Shown here: piece after piece, positions 60,775 to 64,000 of the stretch
Layout of the letters: each line of letters opens with the position of its first letter
Position numbering within the stretch: the stretch's first letter is position 1
Assembly (NCBI RefSeq): GCF_020524345.1
Contig: NZ_JAIVLH010000020.1
Coordinates: 49,403-113,402 of the forward strand
DNA from: Metabacillus niabensis
GTDB taxonomy: Bacteria > Bacillota > Bacilli > Bacillales > Bacillaceae
DNA length: 64,000 nt
Direction of reading: 5' to 3'
Translations under genes and position numbers: made by a program
Notes under the pieces: model-generated
What the model was told of the DNA's origin: nothing
The model's database searches: none
What the model saw: only the letters and a program-made list of their open reading frames with translations

Positions 60775-61915
60775 AGTGACCATATGAACGCCATTTGCCT
60801 GGAGGCATGCCGGTGAATTTTTTAAACACACGAATAAAATAGGCAGCGTCTTCAAATCCGCATTTACCGGTGATGTGTTCAATAGGAGCATTGTCTTTCT
60901 TCAAAAGCCGCTTTGCTTTTTGAATGCGGAGCTGATTGACATATTGACTCATTGTAGACCCGGTTTCTTTTTTAAATTGTCGTGCAAGATGTGAAGGATG
61001 AACGCCCAGTTCGTCAGCAAGTTCCACGGCATCAAATGGTTCCGTAAAATGGCTATGAAAATAGCGAACAGCTTCTTTAATCAGCATGGAGTAGCCGTTT
61101 AATTGATTTTGACGTACAAGGTGACAATATTCAATCCCCATTGTTTCCTGTAGCTTGTTCAGAGAATGAACGCTGTTTATTCTCTCAATAGAGATGGCAA
61201 ATTTTTCAGATAGATAATGCAACAGTATAGGTGGAACTCCGCCACGTTCCGCTGCCAGCCTGAAGGTTGTATTTAAAATAATTAAGCTGTTTTTAATGGC
61301 CCTCAGCGGTTTATTGGGAAAACGGGATGAAAAGTCAAATAAATTTCCGGTTTTTTTATTCAGCATTGCAATTGAATCAGCATCTCCTGTTTCAATTGCA
61401 TGGATCATATCATTGTTAATCTTATATCGCAGATTAATAATCGAATGGTCAGCTTCTTCATCACGAGCTTTTGAATGGGAAGAAGGGGACTCTGTTGCTT
61501 CAATCGACGAAATCGAAACGGCTTCCATTTGTTTTAGATGCATGAGCAGACTTGCTGCACTGTGTTGGGCAGCTTGGTTTAAAATTGGCAGGTTTCGTAA
61601 TGTATGTTCATTCAGTGAGCCTGTTTGTTCATGTGGAAGCTGTGTTAAGAAAGGTCCGGCAATAACTGCTGTGTCCGAATCGTATGCACCTCCCATATAT
61701 ACCATCTGATCGTGATGCCAGAAATGGCAAATAGTAGGCTGCTGATGGACAACGCCAATAAGAGCATTGAATGCTGCTTTATTCAGATGATCAGGAATGG
61801 AATGGGGAGCATGAAGGGTTATCATTGAACCTGAAGTTTCAAAAGCGTATACATTCATATGCGTTAGTTGAAAAAAGGACATAATGGACGAAGATAATTG
61901 AAAAGAATCTCCCAT
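60773..61915 (-). CDS. AraC family regulator of the glucuronide locus
   Basis: 380 residues. The C-terminal double helix-turn-helix (about 280-380) has VELADELGVHPSHLARQFKKETG and EHITGKCGFEDAAYFIRVFKKFTGMPPGKWR. The N-terminal 270 residues are of the YesN-like AraC type without a response-regulator domain (MITLHAPHSIPDHLN, PTICHFWHHDQMVYMGGAY) and presumably bind the inducer. AGGAGATGATAAA precedes the ATG. It lies divergent to uidA and convergent with the permease gene, and should activate both. A dyad in the araC-uidA space may be its binding site. Confidence 0.9.
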   Translation of the reverse strand: MGDSFQLSSSIMSFFQLTHMNVYAFETSGSMITLHAPHSIPDHLNKAAFNALIGVVHQQPTICHFWHHDQMVYMGGAYDSDTAVIAGPFLTQLPHEQTGSLNEHTLRNLPILNQAAQHSAASLLMHLKQMEAVSISSIEATESPSSHSKARDEEADHSIINLRYKINNDMIHAIETGDADSIAMLNKKTGNLFDFSSRFPNKPLRAIKNSLIILNTTFRLAAERGGVPPILLHYLSEKFAISIERINSVHSLNKLQETMGIEYCHLVRQNQLNGYSMLIKEAVRYFHSHFTEPFDAVELADELGVHPSHLARQFKKETGSTMSQYVNQLRIQKAKRLLKKDNAPIEHITGKCGFEDAAYFIRVFKKFTGMPPGKWRSYGH

Positions 61916-61945
61916 TTTATCATCTCCTGGTTAAAAAAGTTCAAT

Positions 61946-61973
61946 AAGTGCAAAAATAGTTATTTTTTCACTT
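61946..61973. promoter_or_regulatory. 13-bp inverted repeat upstream of uidA
   Basis: AAGTGCAAAAATA (61946-61958) and TATTTTTTCACTT (61961-61973), one mismatch, two-base spacer. It lies 12 bases upstream of the uidA -10 and between the divergent genes, so it is the probable AraC operator. Confidence 0.6.
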
Positions 61974-61985
61974 CATTATACGACT

Positions 61986-62011
61986 TATAATAGTATCTGT
62001 AAACACTTACA
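61986..62011 (+). promoter_or_regulatory. -10 element and cre site of uidA
   Basis: TATAAT (61986-61991) followed by TGTAAACACTTACA (61998-62011), a near-perfect cre with CA instead of CG at the centre. The -35 region is only T-rich, as expected for an activated promoter. Confidence 0.75.
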
Positions 62012-62029
62012 AAAGAGAGGTGCACTTAA

Positions 62030-63838
62030 ATGTTATATCCGATTTTAACAGATACACGTACAGTGATTGACTTAAATGGAATCTGGAATTTTAAGCTTGA
62101 TAAAGGAAATGGCTTTGACGAAAATTGGTATTCTAAACCATTGACAAATGCAATGAGCATGTCAGTTCCATCATCTTTCAATGATACAGGACTTACAGCA
62201 GATATCCGAAACCATGTCGGCTGGGTCTGGTATGAGAGAGAGGTTACTGTTCCGGCTATTTTAACTTCTGAGCGCATTGTACTCCGCTTTGGATCTGCAA
62301 CACATAAAGCAAAAGTTTATGTAAATGGAGAACTTGCTGTAGAGCATAAAGGTGGTTTTACACCGTTTGAGGCAGAAATTAACCGTTTTTTGCAAAAAGG
62401 ACAAAACCGTCTGACAGTTGCAGTGAATAATATTGTCGATGAATCAACCCTGCCAGTTGGTTTTTACTCAGAAGTAGAAGTTGACGGCATCGGAAAAAGG
62501 GCGAAAAACAATCCAAACTTTGATTTCTTCAACTACGCCGGTATTCATCGCCCGGTAAAAATTTATACAACATCCAAAATCTATGTAAAAGATATTACAG
62601 TTATAACTGAACTTGATGGTACAATTCAGTATAAAGTTGAGGCAGAGGGTGAAGCTGAAATAAGAGTAAAGGTCCTGGACGAAGACGGTCAGATTGTGGC
62701 TGAAGCAGCTGATTTGGAAGGCTCTGTTACAATTCCGGATGTTAGACACTGGGAACCGTTAAATGCTTACTTATATACATTGCGTGTGGAACTTTTACAA
62801 GATGGTGAAGCCGTAGATATATATGACCAGTCATTTGGAGTTCGAACCGTTGCAGTAAGGGACGGTCAATTTTTAATAAACGAAAAGCCATTTTACTTTA
62901 AAGGATTTGGTAAGCATGAAGACACACCTATTCATGGACGAGGCTTAAATGAAGCAGCAAATGTGCTCGATTTTAACTTAATAAAATGGATTGGCGCCAA
63001 TTCGTTCCGTACTGCTCATTATCCGTATTCAGAAGAAATAATGCGCCTTGCAGACAGAGAAGGAATTGTCGTCATTGATGAAACCCCTGCGGTCGGAGTC
63101 CATTTAAACTTCGCAGCTACATTGTTCGGTGAAAGAGAAAAGCGTAATACATGGGAACATATTGGCACGAGAGAAGCACATGAACAAGTGATTCGAGAGC
63201 TTGTAGAACGAGATAAAAATCACCCATGTGTTGTTATGTGGTCTGTAGCGAACGAACCGGCTTCAGAAGAAGAAGGTGCACGCGAATACTTTGAACCATT
63301 AGTGAAGCTGACAAAAGAGCTTGATCCGCAAAAGCGTCCGGTAACAATTGTTACACATCAATGGTCTAATCCGGAAACAGACAAAATCGCTGAACTTATT
63401 GATGTACTCGCACTGAACCGTTATTATGGCTGGTATGTTGATAGCGGGGATTGGGGGATGGTTCGTCAGAATATCCGTAAGGAATTTGACGGCTGGAAAA
63501 AACGGTGTCCAGGCAAACCGATCATGTTCACTGAATATGGGGCAGACACAGTAGCCGGCATGCATGACGTAGATCCTGTTATGTTCACAGAAGAGTTCCA
63601 GGTGGAGTACTATCGTGTAAACCATGAAATTTTTGATGAGTATGATGAATTCATCGGTGAACAAGTGTGGAACTTTGCTGACTTTGCAACAAGCCAAGGA
63701 ATTATGCGTGTACAGGGGAACAAAAAAGGCATCTTCACCCGTGACCGTAAACCGAAGGCTGTCGCACATGATTTACGTAAGCGGTGGAAAAGTATACCCG
63801 AATTTGGATATAAAAAAATTAAAGAACAGCAAATCTAA
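62030..63838 (+). CDS. uidA: Beta-glucuronidase UidA (GH2)
   Basis: Hydrolyses beta-D-glucuronides in the cytoplasm. 602 residues, one fewer than E. coli GusA as I recall. It has a jelly-roll domain (about 1-180), an immunoglobulin-like domain (about 181-275) and a TIM barrel. Acid/base Glu409 is in WSVANEPAS, nucleophile Glu502 in [18 protein letters not shown] is present, and the glucuronidase-specific NxK motif lies in [31 protein letters not shown] precedes the ATG. The full match to GusA signatures makes this the true glucuronidase of the window; the shorter GH2 at 28209 is more distant. Confidence 0.96.
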   Translation: MLYPILTDTRTVIDLNGIWNFKLDKGNGFDENWYSKPLTNAMSMSVPSSFNDTGLTADIRNHVGWVWYEREVTVPAILTSERIVLRFGSATHKAKVYVNGELAVEHKGGFTPFEAEINRFLQKGQNRLTVAVNNIVDESTLPVGFYSEVEVDGIGKRAKNNPNFDFFNYAGIHRPVKIYTTSKIYVKDITVITELDGTIQYKVEAEGEAEIRVKVLDEDGQIVAEAADLEGSVTIPDVRHWEPLNAYLYTLRVELLQDGEAVDIYDQSFGVRTVAVRDGQFLINEKPFYFKGFGKHEDTPIHGRGLNEAANVLDFNLIKWIGANSFRTAHYPYSEEIMRLADREGIVVIDETPAVGVHLNFAATLFGEREKRNTWEHIGTREAHEQVIRELVERDKNHPCVVMWSVANEPASEEEGAREYFEPLVKLTKELDPQKRPVTIVTHQWSNPETDKIAELIDVLALNRYYGWYVDSGDWGMVRQNIRKEFDGWKKRCPGKPIMFTEYGADTVAGMHDVDPVMFTEEFQVEYYRVNHEIFDEYDEFIGEQVWNFADFATSQGIMRVQGNKKGIFTRDRKPKAVAHDLRKRWKSIPEFGYKKIKEQQI

Positions 63839-63854
63839 TTTAATAAATTGAAGT

Positions 63855-63883
63855 GGCCACACATCTTAAAAAGATGTGTGGTC
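63855..63883 (+). terminator. First hairpin after uidA
   Basis: GGCCACACATCTT pairs with AAGATGTGTGGTC (one G-U pair) and a three-base loop. No U run; it may protect the mRNA end. Confidence 0.6.
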
Positions 63884-63925
63884 AGCTTGTAGAGAAAGTG
63901 GGTGTTTTTCTCTACAAGCTTTTTT
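63884..63925 (+). terminator. Rho-independent terminator of uidA
   Basis: AGCTTGTAGAGAAA pairs perfectly with TTTCTCTACAAGCT around a nine-base loop and a T run follows. The sequence after it to the window end shows no gene. Confidence 0.92.
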
Positions 63926-64000
63926 ATTTTCTTAAAATGTTCTTATAAAGATTAATAAATTTCCTAAGATAACCAAAGAAAAAGCTTCTCACACACCTAG

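Overview
The window reads as chromosomal DNA of a low-G+C Gram-positive bacterium of the Bacillaceae. The signs are strong AGGAGG-type ribosome binding sites, many TTG and GTG starts, U-tailed terminators, CcpA-type cre sites, a sigma-B-like promoter, and gene sets whose closest recognisable counterparts are from Bacillus subtilis (mifM-yidC2, maeK-maeR-maeN, ywnA-ywnB, melREDC, lytS-lytT, lplJ, dgcK-like). The species cannot be named from the sequence alone. I saw no rRNA, tRNA, CRISPR array, prophage or complete insertion sequence.

1-9 kb holds mixed housekeeping and stress genes: a Cache-domain chemoreceptor, a YtxH stress protein, an acetyltransferase, a polysaccharide deacetylase, a MarR-nitroreductase-monooxygenase operon behind three tandem operators, and a second YidC insertase preceded by a 95-codon MifM-like arrest leader. 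9-15 kb is a malate module: malic enzyme, the MaeK/MaeR two-component system and the MaeN transporter. 15-25 kb holds a diguanylate cyclase, an ABC exporter with a NarL-type two-component system, an Rrf2 regulator facing a frameshifted ywnB, and lplJ. Several copies of an intergenic repeat with a covarying hairpin lie between 8.1 and 25.4 kb.

25-49 kb is mainly carbohydrate use. It has an efflux pump and an aldo/keto reductase, a GH2 glycosidase with a decayed AraC gene beside it, an intact AraC gene, a UlaG-like lactonase, an alcohol dehydrogenase behind a MerR-type promoter, and a raffinose-type locus (LacI regulator, ABC importer without its ATPase, GH36 alpha-galactosidase, GH32 sucrose hydrolase). 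It ends with a large secreted protein joining a CBM, SLH-like repeats, a PL10 pectate lyase and a CE8 pectin methylesterase.

49-64 kb holds a CstA transporter with the LytS/LytT pair (a likely pyruvate-sensing unit), two small-molecule detoxification or efflux genes, an XRE-cupin regulator with four operator repeats, an Ohr peroxidase, and a glucuronide locus (GPH permease, AraC regulator, beta-glucuronidase UidA) with cre sites at both ends.

Taken together the genes suit life on plant material: pectin is de-esterified and cut outside the cell, raffinose-type sugars and glucuronides are imported and hydrolysed, and malate and pyruvate are taken up, with several loci under apparent CcpA control. 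The most interesting items are the MifM-like leader with its Shine-Dalgarno-sequestering stem, the response regulator with no canonical start codon, the repeat family with compensatory stem changes, and the duplicated AraC/promoter unit.
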